Positions 1-12,900 are shown, counted from the stretch's first letter. The stretch: DNA of 64,000 bases from Moringa oleifera (GCA_021397835.1 JAJFZO010000503.1:26001-90000), one strand, 5' to 3'. Made by a program: numbers and translations. The notes: generated from the letters alone by a model not told the origin.

Positions 1-319
1 ACAAGCTCGATGGTGTGGGCGGCAAAGCTAACGATTATGCATGCTACGTGAGGGCCAAATTGTTGGGGGGATTTTGAGCATGCAGAGTGCTTCATCGCAG
101 GTCCTCGGGGTGACAAACGTGGGGTTGGATCTCGACGCTCAGGCTTGCCTAGGCGGACACGTTGCGCAGCGCGATAGAAGACAGGATCGTCGTCCGTTAG
201 CAACGAGCGAGCCACACGGCCAGCCTGGGCACCCCCTACTGCCAAGGCCTCATAAGTGGGAAAAAACGTGGGTAAAGAAGCGAGAATAATCGTGGGATAA
301 TGAGCTGGGATGTGGCTAG
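1..319 (+). repeat. Representative unit: C-left/D-right chimera
   Basis: The left half carries C-type bases (gcatgcagagtgcttc, tcctcggggtgac). The right half carries D-type bases (cggacacgttgcgcag, gatagaagacagg). The switch falls in the shared stretch around 120-165. It is the first unit of the 1270-base HOR and recurs at 1271 and 2541. Variable bases cluster at about 75-118 and 153-207. The remainder, especially from about 209 into the next unit, is close to invariant across the window. Confidence 0.85.
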
Positions 320-637
320 ACAAGCTCAATGGTGTGTGCGGCGAAGCTCACGATGATGCATGCTACGTGAGGGCCAAATTGTTGGGGGGATTTCGAGCAT
401 ATAGAGTGCGTCATCGCAGGCACTCGGGGCGGCAGACGTGGGGTTTGATCTCGGCGCTCAGGCTTGCCTAGGTGGACTCGTTGTGCAGCGTGATCGATGA
501 CACTATCGTCGTCCGTTAGCAACGAGCGAGCCACACGGCCAGCCTGGGCACCCCTACTGCCAAGGCCTTATAAGTGGGAAAAAACGTGCGCAACGAAGTG
601 AGAATAATCGTGGCATTATGGGCTGGGATGTGGCTAG
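320..637 (+). repeat. Representative B-family unit
   Basis: This unit shows ggtttgatctc, gtggactcgttgtgcagcg and gatcgatgacactatcg, the B signature. HOR-specific bases are gagcatatagagtgcg and aggcactcggg. B units recur throughout the window, for example at 7304-7622 and 34738-35046. Confidence 0.85.
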
Positions 638-953
638 ACAAGCTCGATGGTGTGGGCGGAGAAGGGAACGATGATGCATGCTACGTGAGGGCCAAATCGT
701 TGGGGGGATTTCAAGAATGCGGAGTGCAACTTCGCAGGCCCTTGACGCAGCAGACGCGGGGTTGGATCTCGACGCTCAGGCTTGCCAAGGCGGACTCGTT
801 GTGCAGCGCGATAGAAGACACGATTGTCGGCCATTAGCAATGAGCGAGCCACACGGCCACCTAGGCACCCCTACTGCCAAGGCCTCATCTGTAGAAAAAA
901 TGTCAGCAATAAAGCGAGAATAATTGTGGGATAATGAGCTGGGATATGGCTAG
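638..953 (+). repeat. Third unit of the 1270-base HOR
   Basis: It is recognised by gaagggaacgatg near the start, tcaagaatgcggagtgcaac, cttgacgcagcagacgcg, gcttgccaaggcgg and gatagaagacacgattg. The same unit lies at 1908 and 3178, and near relatives lie at about 7625 and 11756. It blends A-like left bases with D-like gataga on the right. Confidence 0.83.
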
Positions 954-1270
954 ACAAGCTCGATGGTGTGGGCGGCGAAGCTCACGATGATGCATGCTAC
1001 GCGAGGGCCAAATCGTTGGGGGGATTTCGAGAATGCGGAGTGTTTCTTCGCAGGCCCTTGAGGCAGCAAACGTGGGGTTGGATCTCGACGCTCAGGCTTG
1101 CCTCGGTGGACTCGTTGCGCAGCGCGATCGAAGACATGATCGTCGGCCGTTAGCAACGAGCGAGCCACACGGCCAGCCTGGGCACCCCTATTGCCAAGGC
1201 CTCATCAGTGGCAAAAACGTGGGCAACGAAGCGAGAATAATCGTGGGATAATGAGCTGGGATGTGGCTAG
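954..1270 (+). repeat. Representative A-family unit
   Basis: A signature bases are gagaatgcggagtgtttc, cttgaggcagc, cctcggtggactcg and gatcgaagacatgatcg. The early part has tacgcgaggg where most other families have tacgtgaggg. A units are common at 16-24 kb and recur singly to the right end. Confidence 0.85.
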
Positions 1271-2540
1271 ACAAGCTCGATGGTGTGGGCGGCAAAGCTA
1301 ACGATGATGCATGCTACGTGAGGGCCAAATTGTTGGGGGGATTTCGAGCATGCAGAGTGCTTCATCGCAGGTCCTCGGGGTGACAGACGTGGGGTTGGAT
1401 CTCGACGCTCAGGCTTGCCTAGGCGGACACGTTGCGCAGCGCGATAGAAGACAGGATCGTCGTCCGTTAGCAACGAGCGAGCCACACGGCCAGCCTGGGC
1501 ACCCCCTACTGCCAAGGCCTCATAAGTGGGAAAAAACGTGGGTAAAGAAGCGAGAATAATCGTGGGATAATGAGCTGGGATGTGGCTAGACAAGCTCAAT
1601 GGTGTGTGCGGCGAAGCTCACGATGATGCATGCTACGTGAGGGCCAAATTGTTGGGGGGATTTCGAGCATATGGAGTGCGTCATCGCAGGCACTCGGGGC
1701 GGCAGACGTGGGGTTTGATCTCGGCGCTCAGGCTTGCCTAGGTGGACTCGTTGTGCAGCGTGATCGATGACACTATCGTCGTCCGTTAGCAACGAGCGAG
1801 CCACACGGCCAGCCTGGGCACCCCTACTGCCAAGGCCTTATAAGTGGGAAAAAACGTGCGCAACGAAGCGAGAATAATCGTGGCATTATGGGCTGGGATG
1901 TGGCTAGACAAGCTCGATGGTGTGGGCGGAGAAGGGAACGATGATGCATGCTACGTGAGGGCCAAATCGTTGGGGGGATTTCAAGAATGTGGAGTGCAAC
2001 TTCGCAGGCCCTTGACGCAGCAGACGCGGGGTTGGATCTCGACGCTCAGGCTTGCCAAGGCGGACTCGTTGTGCAGCGCGATAGAAGACACGATTGTCGG
2101 CCATTAGCAATGAGCGAGCCACACGGCCACCTAGGCACCCCTACTGCCAAGGCCTCATCTGTGGGAAAAATGTCAGCAATAAAGCGAGAATAATTGTGGG
2201 ATAATGAGCTGGGATATGGCTAGACAAGCTCGATGGTGTGGGCGACGAAGCTTACGATGATGCATGCTACGCGAGGGCCAAATGGATGGGGGGATTTCGA
2301 GAATGCGGAGAGTTTCTTCGCAGGCCCTTGAGGCAGCAAACGTGGGGTTGGATCTCGACGCTCAGGCTTGCCTCGGTGGACTCGTTGCGCAGCGCGATCG
2401 AAGACATGATCATCGGCCGTTAGCAACTAGCAAGCCACAGGGCCAGCCTGGGCACCCCTATTGCCAAAGCCTCATCAGTGGCAAAAACATGGGCAACGAA
2501 GCGAGAATAATCGTGGGATAATGAGCTGGGATGTGGCTAG
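1271..2540 (+). repeat. 1270-base HOR, copy 2 (divergent copy)
   Basis: Same four-unit order as 1-1270. Its last unit carries private changes (gcgacgaagcttacg, aaatggatggggg, gatcatcggcc). Several of these recur at 7940-8250, which links this copy to a distant segment rather than to its neighbours. Confidence 0.92.
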
Positions 2541-3810
2541 ACAAGCTCGATGGTGTGGGCGGCAAAGCTAACGATTATGCATGCTACGTGAGGGCCAAAT
2601 TGTTGGGGGGATTTTGAGCATGCAGAGTGCTTCATCGCAGGTCCTCGGGGTGACAAACGTGGGGTTGGATCTCGACGCTCAGGCTTGCCTAGGCGGACAC
2701 GTTGCGCAGCGCGATAGAAGACAGGATCGTCGTCCGTTAGCAACGAGCGAGCCACACGGCCAGCCTGGGCACCCCCTACTGCCAAGGCCTCATAAGTGGG
2801 AAAAAACGTGGGTAAAGAAGCGAGAATAATCGTGGGATAATGAGCTGGGATGTGGCTAGACAAGCTCAATGGTGTGTGCGGCGAAGCTCACGATGATGCA
2901 TGCTACGTGAGGGCCAAATTGTTGGGGGGATTTCGAGCATATAGAGTGCGTCATCGCAGGCACTCGGGGCGGCAGACGTGGGGTTTGATCTCGGCGCTCA
3001 GGCTTGCCTAGGTGGACTCGTTGTGCAGCGTGATCGATGACACTATCGTCGTCCGTTAGCAACGAGCGAGCCACACGGCCAGCCTGGGCACCCCTACTGC
3101 CAAGGCCTTATAAGTGGGAAAAAACGTGCGCAACGAAGTGAGAATAATCGTGGCATTATGGGCTGGGATGTGGCTAGACAAGCTCGATGGTGTGGGCGGA
3201 GAAGGGAACGATGATGCATGCTACGTGAGGGCCAAATCGTTGGGGGGATTTCAAGAATGCGGAGTGCAACTTCGCAGGCCCTTGACGCAGCAGACGCGGG
3301 GTTGGATCTCGACGCTCAGGCTTGCCAAGGCGGACTCGTTGTGCAGCGCGATAGAAGACACGATTGTCGGCCATTAGCAATGAGCGAGCCACACGGCCAC
3401 CTAGGCACCCCTACTGCCAAGGCCTCATCTGTAGAAAAAATGTCAGCAATAAAGCGAGAATAATTGTGGGATAATGAGCTGGGATATGGCTAGACAAGCT
3501 CGATGGTGTGGGCGGCGAAGCTCACGATGATGCATGCTACGCGAGGGCCAAATCGTTGGGGGGATTTCGAGAATGCGGAGTGTTTCTTCGCAGGCCCTTG
3601 AGGCAGCAAACGTGGGGTTGGATCTCGACGCTCAGGCTTGCCTCGGTGGACTCATTGCGCAGCGCGATCGAAGACATGATTGTCGGCCGTTAGCAACGAG
3701 CGAGCCACACGGCCAGCCTGGGCACCCCTATTGCCAAGGCCTCATCAGTGGCAAAAACGTGGGCAACGAAGCGAGAATAATCGTGGGATAATGAGCTGGG
3801 ATGTGGCTAG
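2541..3810 (+). repeat. 1270-base HOR, copy 3
   Basis: This copy is nearly identical to 1-1270. The differences I found are in the last unit (ctcattgcgc for ctcgttgcgc, gattgtcgg for gatcgtcgg). The next unit (3811) is a plain C unit, so the HOR ends here. Confidence 0.93.
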
Positions 3811-4127
3811 ACAAGCTCGATGGTGTGGGCGGCAAAGCTAACGATGATGCATGCTACGTGAGGGCCAAATTGTTGGGGGGATTTCGAGCATGCAGAGCGC
3901 TTCGTCGCAGGCCCTCGGGGTGACAGACGTGGGGTTAGATCTTGACACTCATGCTTGCCTAGGCGGACTCGTTGCACAGCGCGATCGACGACACGATTGT
4001 CGACCGTTAGAAACGAGCGAGCCACACGGCCAGCCTGGGCACCCCTACTTCCAAGGCCTCGTTGGTGGGAAAAACGTAGGCAATGAAGCGAGAATAATCG
4101 TGGGATAATGAGCTGGGATGTGGCTAG
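3811..4127 (+). repeat. Representative C-family unit
   Basis: C signature bases are gcatgcagagcgcttcg, cctcggggtgacagacg, actcatgcttgcc, ttgcacagcgcgatcgacg and ccgttagaaacgag. Close copies lie at 4446, 8260 and 12071. C-like units with gctcatgcttgcc and ttagaaac recur to the right end. Confidence 0.85.
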
Positions 4128-4445
4128 ACAAGCTCGATGGTGTGGGCGGCAAAGCTAACGATGATTCATGCTACGTGAGGGCCATATCGTTGGGGGGATT
4201 TTGAGAATGCGGAGTGCTTCTTCGCAAGCCCTTGAGGTAGCAGACGTGGGGTAGTATCTCGACGCTCAGGCTTGCCTAGGCGGACACGTTGCGCAGCACG
4301 ATAGAAGACAGGATCGTCGTCCGTTAGCAACGAGCGAGCCACACGGCCTGCCTGGGCACCCCTACTGCCAAGGCCTCATAAGTGGGAAAAAACGTGGGCA
4401 AAGAAGCGACAATAATCGTGGGATAATGAGCTTGGATGTGGCTAG
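4128..4445 (+). repeat. Representative D-family unit
   Basis: D signature bases are gattcatgctacgtg, gcaagcccttgaggtagc, cggacacgttgcgcagcac and gatagaagacaggatcg. Relatives occur at 6023, 8578, 10800, 12388, 13660 and 14684. They usually follow a C unit, a remnant of an older ordered pattern. Confidence 0.84.
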
Positions 4446-5397
4446 ACAAGCTCGATGGTGTGCGCGGCAAAGCTCACGATGATGCATGCTACGTGAGGGC
4501 CAAATTGTTGGGGGGATTTCGAGCATGCAGAGTGCCTCATCGCAGGTCCTCGGGGTGACAGACGTGGGGTTGGATCTCGACGCTCATGCTTGCCTAGGCG
4601 GACTCATTGCACAGCGCGATCGACGACACGATCGTCGACCGTTAGAAACGAGCGAGCCACACGGCCAGCCTGGGCACCCCTACTTCCAAGGCCTCGTTGG
4701 TGGGAAAAACATGGGCAATGAAGCGAGAATAATCGTGGGATAATGAGCTGGGATGTGGCTAGACAAGCTCGATGGTGTGTGCGGCGAAGCTCAAGATGAT
4801 GCATGCTACGTGAGGGCCAAATTGTTGGGGGGATTTCGAGCATGAGGAGTGCGTCATCGCAAGCCCTCGAGGCGGCAGACGTGGGGTTTGATCTCAGCGA
4901 TCAGGCTTGCCTAGGTGGACTCGTTGTGCAGCGTGACCGATCACACTATCGTCGTCCGTTAGCAACAAGCGAGCCACACGGCCAGCCTGGGCACCCCTAC
5001 TGCCAAGGCCTCATAAGTGAGAAAAAACGTGGGCAAAGAAGCGAGAATAATCGTGGGATAATGAGCTGGGATGTGGCTAGACAAGCTCGATGGTGTGGGC
5101 GGCAAAGCTAACGATGATGCATGATACGTGAGGGCCAAATTGTTGGGGGGATTTTGAGCATGAGGAGTGCGTCATCGCAAGCCCTCGTGGCGGCAGACGT
5201 GGTGTTTGATCTCAACGATCAGGCTTGCCTAGGTGGACTCGTTGTGCAGCGTGACCGATCACACTATCGTCGTCCGTTAGCAACGAGCGAGCCACACGGC
5301 CAGCCTGGGCACCCCTACTGCCAAGGCCTCATAAGTAGAAAAAACGTGGGCAAAGAAGCGAGAATAATCGTGGGATAATGAGCTGGGATGTGGCTAG

Positions 5398-5716
5398 ACA
5401 AGCTCGATGGTGTGGGCGGCAAAGCTAACGATGATGCATGCTACGTGAGGGCCAAATCGTTGGGGGAATTTTGAGAATGCGGAGTGCTTCTTCGTAGGGC
5501 CTTCGAGGCGGCAGACGTGGGGTTTAATCTTTACGCTCAGGCTTGCCTAGGTGGACTCGTTGTGCAGCGTGACCGATCACACTATCGTCGTCCGTTAGCA
5601 ACGAGCGAGCCACACGGCCAGCCTGGGCACCCCTACTGCCAAGGCCTCGTAAGTGGGAAAAAACTTGGGCAAAGAAGCGAGAATAATCGTGGGATAATGA
5701 GCTGGGATGTGGCTAG
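5398..5716 (+). repeat. Representative F-family unit (A-left/B-right recombinant)
   Basis: The left half is A-like (gagaatgcggagtgcttc) and the right half B-like (ggtttaatc, gtgcagcgtgaccgatc). They meet at cgtagggccttcg, where the usual form is cgtagggccctcg and one G is extra compared with the parent families. F units recur at about 9855, 10169, 13026, 14366 and 15392. A related junction (gcaggg followed by ccctcg or ccatcg) is common at 39-62 kb. Confidence 0.8.
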
Positions 5717-6920
5717 ACAAGCTCGATGGTGTGGGCGGCAAAGCTAACGATGATGCATGATACGTGAGGGCCAAATTATTGGGGGGATTTCGAGCATGCA
5801 GAGTGCTTCATCGCAGGCCCTCGGGGTGACAGACGTGGGGTTGGATCTCGACGCTCATGCTTGGCTAGGCGGACTAGTTGCATTGTGCGATCGACGACAC
5901 GATCGTCGACCGTGAGAAACGAGCGAGCCACACGGCCAGCCTGGGCACCCCTACTGCCAAGGCCTCGTTGGTGGGAAAAACGTGGGCAACGAAGCGAGAA
6001 TAATCGTGGGATAATGAGCTGGGATGTGGCTAGACAAGCTCGATGGTGTGGGCGGCAAAGCTAACGATGATTCATGCTACGTGAGGGCCAAATCGTTGGG
6101 GGGATTTTGAGAATGCGGAGTGCTTCTTCGCAAGCCCTTGAGGTGCAGACGTGGGGTTGGATCTCGACGCTCAGGCTTGCCTAGGCGGACACGTTGCGCA
6201 GCACGATAGAAGACAGGATCGTCGTCCGTTAGCAACGAGCGAGCCACACGGCCTGCCTGGGCACCCCTACTACCAAGGCCTCATAAGTGGGAAAAAACGT
6301 GGGTAAAGAAGCGAGAATAATCGTGGGATAATGAGCTGGGATGTGGTTAGACAAGCTCGATGGTGTGTGCGGCGAAGCCCACGATGATGCATGCTACGTG
6401 AGGGCCAAATTGTTGGGGGGATTTCGAGCCTGAGGAGTGCGTCATCGCAAGCCCTCGAGGCGGCAGACATGGGGTTTGATCTCGGCGCTCAGGCTTGCCT
6501 AAGTGGACTCGTTGTGCAGCGTGACCGTTCACACTATCGTCCTTCGATAGCAACGAGCGAGTCACACGGCCAGCCTGGGCACCCCTACTGCCAAGGCCTC
6601 ATAAGTGAGAAAAAACGTGGGCAAAGAAACGAGAATAATCGTGGGATAATGAGCTGGGATGTGGCTAGACAAGCTCGATGGTGTGGGCGGCAAAGCTAAC
6701 GATGATGCATGATACGTGAGGGCCAAATTGTTGGGGGGATTTCGAGCATGCGGAGTGCGTCATCGCAGGCCCTCGAGGCGGCAGACGTGGGGTTTGATCT
6801 CGGCGCTCAGGCTTGCCTAGGTGGACTCGTTGTGCAGCGTGATCGATGACACTATCGTCGTCCGTTAGCAACGAGCGAGCCACACGGCCAGCTTGGGCAC
6901 CCCTACTACCAAGGCCTCAT

Positions 6921-6998
6921 AAGTGCGAAAAAAACGTGGCACAAGAACGAGAATATCGTGGGATTAATGAGCTGGGGATGTGGCTAGACAATAGCTCG
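6921..6998. other. Local cluster of small insertions and deletions in a repeat unit
   Basis: Compared with every other unit, this 78-base stretch has at least six one- or two-base indels. They include an extra A in the A run, lost G bases in the gtgggcaaagaagcgag block, aatatcg for aataatcg, ggattaatg for ggataatg, ctggggatg for ctgggatg, and acaatagctc for acaagctc. The flanks are normal except for one missing G near 7110. The stretch is otherwise among the most conserved parts of the unit, so uncorrected sequencing error is the simplest reading. Confidence 0.8.
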
Positions 6999-9900
6999 AT
7001 GGTGTGGGCGGCAAAGCTAACGATGATGCATGCTACGTGAGGGCCAAATCCTTGGGGGAATTTTGAGAATGCGGAGTGCTTCTTCGTAGGGCCCTCGAGG
7101 CGGCAGACGTGGGTTTGATCTTTACGCTCAGGCTTGCCTAGGTGGACTCGTTGTGCAGCGTGACCGATCACACTATCGTCGTCCGTTAGCAACGAGCGAG
7201 CCACACGGCCAGCCTGGGCACCCCTATTGCCAAGGCCTCATAAGTGGGAAAAAACGTGGGCAAAGAAGCGAGAATAATCGTGGGATAATGAGCTGGGATG
7301 TGGCTAGACAAGCTCAATGGTGTGTGCGGCGAAGCTCACGATGATGCATGCTACGTGAGGGCCAAATTGTTGGGGGGATTTCGAGCATGTGGAGTGCGTC
7401 ATCGCAGGCACTCGGGGCGGCAGACGTGGGGTTTGATCTCGGCGCTCAGGCTTGCCTAGGTGGACTCGTTGTGCAGCGTGATCGATGACACTATCGTCGT
7501 CCGTTAGCAACGAGCGAGCCACACGGCCAGCCTGGGCACCCCTACTGCCAAGGCCTCATAAGTGGGAAAAAAAGTGCGCAACGAAGCGAGAATAATCGTG
7601 GCATTATGGGCTGGGATGTGGCTAGACAAGCTCGATGGTGTGGGCGGCGAAGGGAACGATGATGCATGCTACGTGAGGGCCAAATCGTTGGGGGGATTTC
7701 AAGAATGCGGAGTGCTACTTCGCAGGCCCTTGACGCAGCAGACGCGGGGTTGGATCTCGACGCTCAGGCTTGCCAAGGCGGACTCGTTGTGCAGCACGAT
7801 AGAAGACACGATCGTCGGCCATTAGCAACGAGCGAGCCACACGGCCAGCCTGGGCACCCTTACTGCCAAGGCCTCATCGGTGGGAAAAATGTCAGCAATA
7901 AAGCGAGAATAATTGTGGGATAATGAGCTGGGATATGGCTAGACAAGCTCGATGGTGTGGGCGACGAAGCTTACGATGATGCATGCTACGCGAGGGCCAA
8001 ATGGATGGGGGGATTTCGAGAATGCGGAGTGTTTCTTCGCAGGCCCTTGAGGCAGCAAACGTGGGGTTGGATCTCGACGCTCAGGCTTGCCTCGGTGGAC
8101 TCGTTGCGCAGCGCGATCGAAGACATGATCGTCGGCCGTTAGCAACGAGCGAGCCACACGGCCAGCCTGGGCACCCCTATTGCCAAGGCCTCATCAGTGG
8201 CAAAAACGTGGGCAACGAAGCGAGAATAATAGTGGGATAATGAGCTGGGATGTGGCTAGACAAGCTCGATGGTGTGGGCGGCAAAGCTAACGATGATGCA
8301 TGCTACGTGAGGGCCAAATTGTTGGGGGGATTTCGAGCATGCAGAGCGCTTCGTCGCAGGCCCTCAGGGTGACAGACGTGGGGTTGGATCTTGACGCTCA
8401 TGCTTGCCTAGGCGGACTCATTGCACAGCGTGATCGACGACACGATCGTCGACCGTTAGAAACGAGCGAGCCACACGGCCAGCCTGGGCACCCCTACTTC
8501 CAAGGCCTCGTTGGTGGGAAAAACGTGGGCAATGAAGCGAGAATAATCGTGGGATAATGAGCTGGGATGTGGCTAGACAAGCTCGATGGTGTGGGCGGCA
8601 AAGCTAACGATGATTCATGCTACGTGAGGGCCAAATCGTTTGGGGGATTTTGAGAATGCGGAGTGCTTCTTCGCAAGCCCTTGAGGTAGCAGACGTGGGG
8701 TTGTATCTCGACGCTCAGGCTTGCCTAGGCGGACACGTTGCGCAGCACGATAGAAGACAGGATCGTCGTCCGTTAGCAACGAGCGAGCCACACGGCCAGC
8801 CTGGGCACCCCTACTGCCAAGGCCTCATAAGTGGGAAAAAACGTGGGCAATGAAGCGAGAATAATCGTGGGATAATGAGCTGGGATGTGGCTAGACAAGC
8901 TCGATGGTGTGTGCGGCGAAGCTCACGATGATGCATGCTACGTGAGGGCCAAATTGTTGGGGGGATTTCGAGCATGAGGAGTGCGTCATCGCAAGCCCTC
9001 GAGGCGGCAGACGTGGGGTTTGATCTCAGCGCTCAGGCTTGCCTAGGTGGACTCGTTGTGCAGCGTGACCGATCACACTATCGTCGTCCGTTAGCAACGA
9101 GCGAGCCACACGGCCAACCTGGGCACCCCTACTGCCAAGGCCTCATAAGTGAGAAAAAACGTGGGCAAAGAAGCGAGAATAATCGTGGGATAATGAGCTG
9201 GGATGTGGCTAGACAAGCTCGATGGTGTGGGCGGCAAAGCTAACGATGATGCATGATACGTGAGGGCCAAATTGTTGGGGGGATTTCGAGCATGAGGAGT
9301 GCGTCATCGCAAGCCCTCGAGGCGGCAGACGTGAGGTTTGATCTCAGCGATCAGGCTTGCCTAGGCGGACTCGTTGTGCAGCGTGACCGATCACACTATC
9401 GTCGTCCGTTAGCAACGAGCGAGCCACACGGCCAGCCTGGGCACCCCGACTGCCAAGGCCTCATAAGTGGGAAAAAACGTGGGCAATGAAGCGAGAATAA
9501 TCGTGCGATAATGAGCTGGGATGTGGCTAGACAAGCTCGATGGTGTGTGCGGCGAAGCTCACGATGATGCATGCTACGTGAGGGCCAAATTGTTGGGGGG
9601 ATTTCGAGCATGAGGAGTGCGTCATCGCAAGCCCTCGAGGCGGCAGACGTGAGGTTTGATCTCAGCGATCAGGCTTGCCTAGGCGGACTCGTTGTGCAGC
9701 GTGACCGATCACACTATCGTCGTCCGTTAGCAACGAGCGAGCCACACGGCCAGCCTGGGCACCCCTACTGCCAAGGCCTCATAAGTGGAAAAAACGTGGG
9801 CAAAGAAGCGAGAATAATCGTGGGATAATGAGCTGGGATGTGGCTAGACAAGCTCGATTGTGTGGGCGGCAAAGCTAACGATGATGCATGCTACGTGAGG

Positions 9901-12900
9901 GCCAAATCATTGGGGGGATTTTGAGAATGCGGAGTGCTTCTTCGTAGGGCCCTCGAGGCGGCAGACGTGGGGTTTGATCTTTACGCTCAGGCTTGCCTAG
10001 GTGGACTCGTTGTGCAGCATGACCGATCACACTATCGTCGTCCGTTAGCAACGAGCGAGCCACACGGCCAGCCTGGGCACCCCTACTGCCAAGGCCTCAT
10101 AAGTGGGAAAAACGTGGGCAAAGAAGCGAGAATAATCGTGGGATAATGAGCTGGGATGTGGCTAGACAAGCTCGATGGTGTGGGCGGCAAAGCTAACGAT
10201 GATGCATGCTACGTGAGGGCCAAATCGTTGGGGGGATTTTGAGAATGCGGAGTGCTTCTTCGTAGGGCCCTCGAGGCGGCAGACGTGGGGTTTGATCTTT
10301 ACGCTCAGGCTTGCCTAGGTGGACTCGTTGTGCAGCGTGACCGATCACACTATCGTCGTCCGTTAGCAACGAGCGAGCCACACGGCCACCTGGGCACCCC
10401 TACTGCCAAGGCCTCATAAGTGGGAAAAAACGTGGGCAAAGAAGCGAGAATAATCGTGGGATAATGAGCTGGGATGTGGCTAGACAAGCTCGATGGTGTG
10501 GTCGGCAAAGCTAACGATGATGCATGATACGTGAGGGCCAAATTGTTGGGGGGATTTCGAGCATGCAGAGTGCTTCGTCGCAGGCCCTCGGGGTGACAGA
10601 CGTGGGGTTGGATCTCGACGCTCATGCTTGCCTAGGCGGACTCGTTGCACACCGTGATCGACGACACGATCGTCGACCGTGAGAAACGAGCGAGCCACAC
10701 GGCCAGCCTGGGCACCCCTACTGCCAAGGCCTCGTTGGTGGGAAAAACGTGGGCAACGAAGCGAGCATAATCGTGGGATAATGAGCTGGGATGTGGCTAG
10801 ACAAGCTCGATGGTGTGGGCGGCAAAGCTAACGATGATTCATGCTACGTGAGGGCCAAATCGTTGGGGGATTTTGAGAATGCGGAGTGCTTCTTCGCAAG
10901 CCCTTGCGGTAGCAAACGTGGGGTTGTATCTCGACGCTCAGGCTTGCCTAGGCGGACACGTTGTGCAGCACGATAGAAGACAGGATCGTCGTCCGTTAGC
11001 AACGAGCGAGCCACACGGCCTGCCTGGGCACCCCTACAGCCAAGGCCTCATAAGTGGGAAAAAACGTGGGCAAAGAAGCGAGAATAATCGTGGGATAATG
11101 AGCTGGGATGTGGCTAGACAAGCTCGATGGTGTGTGCGGCGAAGCTCACGATGATGCATGCTACGTGAGGGCCAAATTGTTGGGGGGATTTCGAGCATGA
11201 GGAGTGTGTCATCGCAAGCCCTCGAGGCGGCAGACGTGGGGTTTGATCTCAGCGATCAGGCTTGCCTGGGTGGACTCGTTGTGCAGCGTGACCGATCACA
11301 CTATCGTCGTCCGTTAGCAACGAGCGAGCCACACGGCCAGCCTGGGCACCCCTACTGCCAAGGCCTCATAAGTGAGAAAGAACGTGGGCAAAGAAGCGAG
11401 AATAATCGTGGGATAATGAGCTGGGATGTGGCTAGACAAGCTCGATGGTGTGTGCGGCGAAGCTCACGATGATGCATGCTACGTGAGGGCCAAATCGTTG
11501 GGGGGATTTCGAGCATGAGGAGTGCGTCATCGCAAGCCCTCGAGGCGGCAGACGTGGGGTTTGATCTCAGCGATCAGACTTGCCTAGTTGGACTCGTTGT
11601 GCAGCGTGACCGATCACACCATCGTCGTTCGTTAGCAACGAGCGAGCCACACGGCCAGCCTGGGCACCCCTACTGCCAAGGCCTCATAAGTGGGAAAAAA
11701 CGTGCGCAACGAAGCCAGAATAATCGTGGCATTATGGGCTGGGATGTGGCTAGACAAGCTCGATGGTGTGGGCGGCGAAGGGAACGATGATGCATGCTAC
11801 GTGAGGGCCAAATCGTTGGGGTGATTTCAAGAATGCGGAGTGTTTCTTCGCAGGCCCTTGAGGGCGCAAACGTGGGGTTGGATCTCGACGCTCAGGCTTG
11901 CCTCGGTGGACTCGTTGCGCAGCGCGATCGAAGACATGATCGTCGGCCGTTAGCAACGAGCGAGCCACACGGCCAGCCTGGGCACCCCTATTGCCAAGGC
12001 CTCATCAGTGGCAAAAACGTGGGCAACGAAGCGAGAATAATCGTGGGATAATGAGCTGGGATGTGGCTAGACAAGCTCGATGGTGTGGGCGGCAAAGCTA
12101 ACGATGATGCATGCTACGTGAGGGCCAAATTGTTGGGGGGATTTCGAGCATGCAGAGCGCTTCTTCGCAGGCCCTCGGGGTGACAGACGTGGGGTTGGAT
12201 CTTGACGCTCCTGCTTGCCTAGGTGGACTCGTTGCACAGCGCGATCGACGACACGATCGTCGACCGTTAGAAACGAGCGAGCCACACGGCCAGCCTGGGC
12301 ACCCATACTTCCAAGGCCTCGTTGGTGGGAAACACGTGGGCAATGAAGCGAGAATAATCGTGGGATAATGAGCTGGGATGTGGCTAGACAAGCTCGATGG
12401 TGTGGGCGGCAAAGCTAACGATGATTCATGCTACGTGAGGGCCAAATTTTTGGGGGGATTTTGAGAATGCGGAGTGCTTCTTCGCAAGCCCTTGAGGTAG
12501 CAGACGTGGGGTTGTATCTCGACACTCAGGCTTGCCTAGGCGGGCACGTTGCGCAGCACGATAGAAGACAGGATCGTCGTCCGTTAGCAACGAGCGAGCC
12601 ACACGGCCTGCCTGGGCACCCCTACTGCCAAGGCCTCATAAGTGGGAAGAAACGTGGGCAAAGAAGCGAGAATAATCGTGGGATAATGAGCTGGGATGTG
12701 GCTAGACAAGCTCGATTGTGTGTCCGACGAAGCTCACGATGATGCATATCACATGAGGGCCAAATTGTTGGGGGGATTTCGAGCATGAGGAGTGCGTCAT
12801 CGCAAGCCCTCGAGGCGGCAGACGTGGGGTTTGATCTCAGCAATCAGGCTTGCCTAGGTGGACTCGTTGTGCAGCGTGACCGATCACACTATCGTCGTCC

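Larger units (their letters stand above)
1..1270 (+). repeat. 1270-base four-unit HOR, copy 1
   Basis: Four different units (starts at 1, 320, 638 and 954) form a block repeated at 1271 and 2541. The order is a C/D chimera, a B unit, a unit with caagaatgcggagtgcaac and cttgacgcagcagacgcg, and an A unit. Copies 1 and 3 are almost identical, sharing for example gattatgc near base 53 and base 2593. Copy 2 differs more. The four component units are described separately. Confidence 0.93.

Noticed and set aside
61..75. RNA polymerase I start-like motif (AT-rich bases before a G run) in every unit
   Set aside because: Only the G run resembles the plant start motif; the TATATA part is missing (aaattgtt or aaattatt). 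There is no promoter evidence.
130..145. RNA polymerase III B-box-like ggttggatctc in each unit
   Set aside because: It has two mismatches to the core, no convincing A box at a suitable distance and no T-run terminator.
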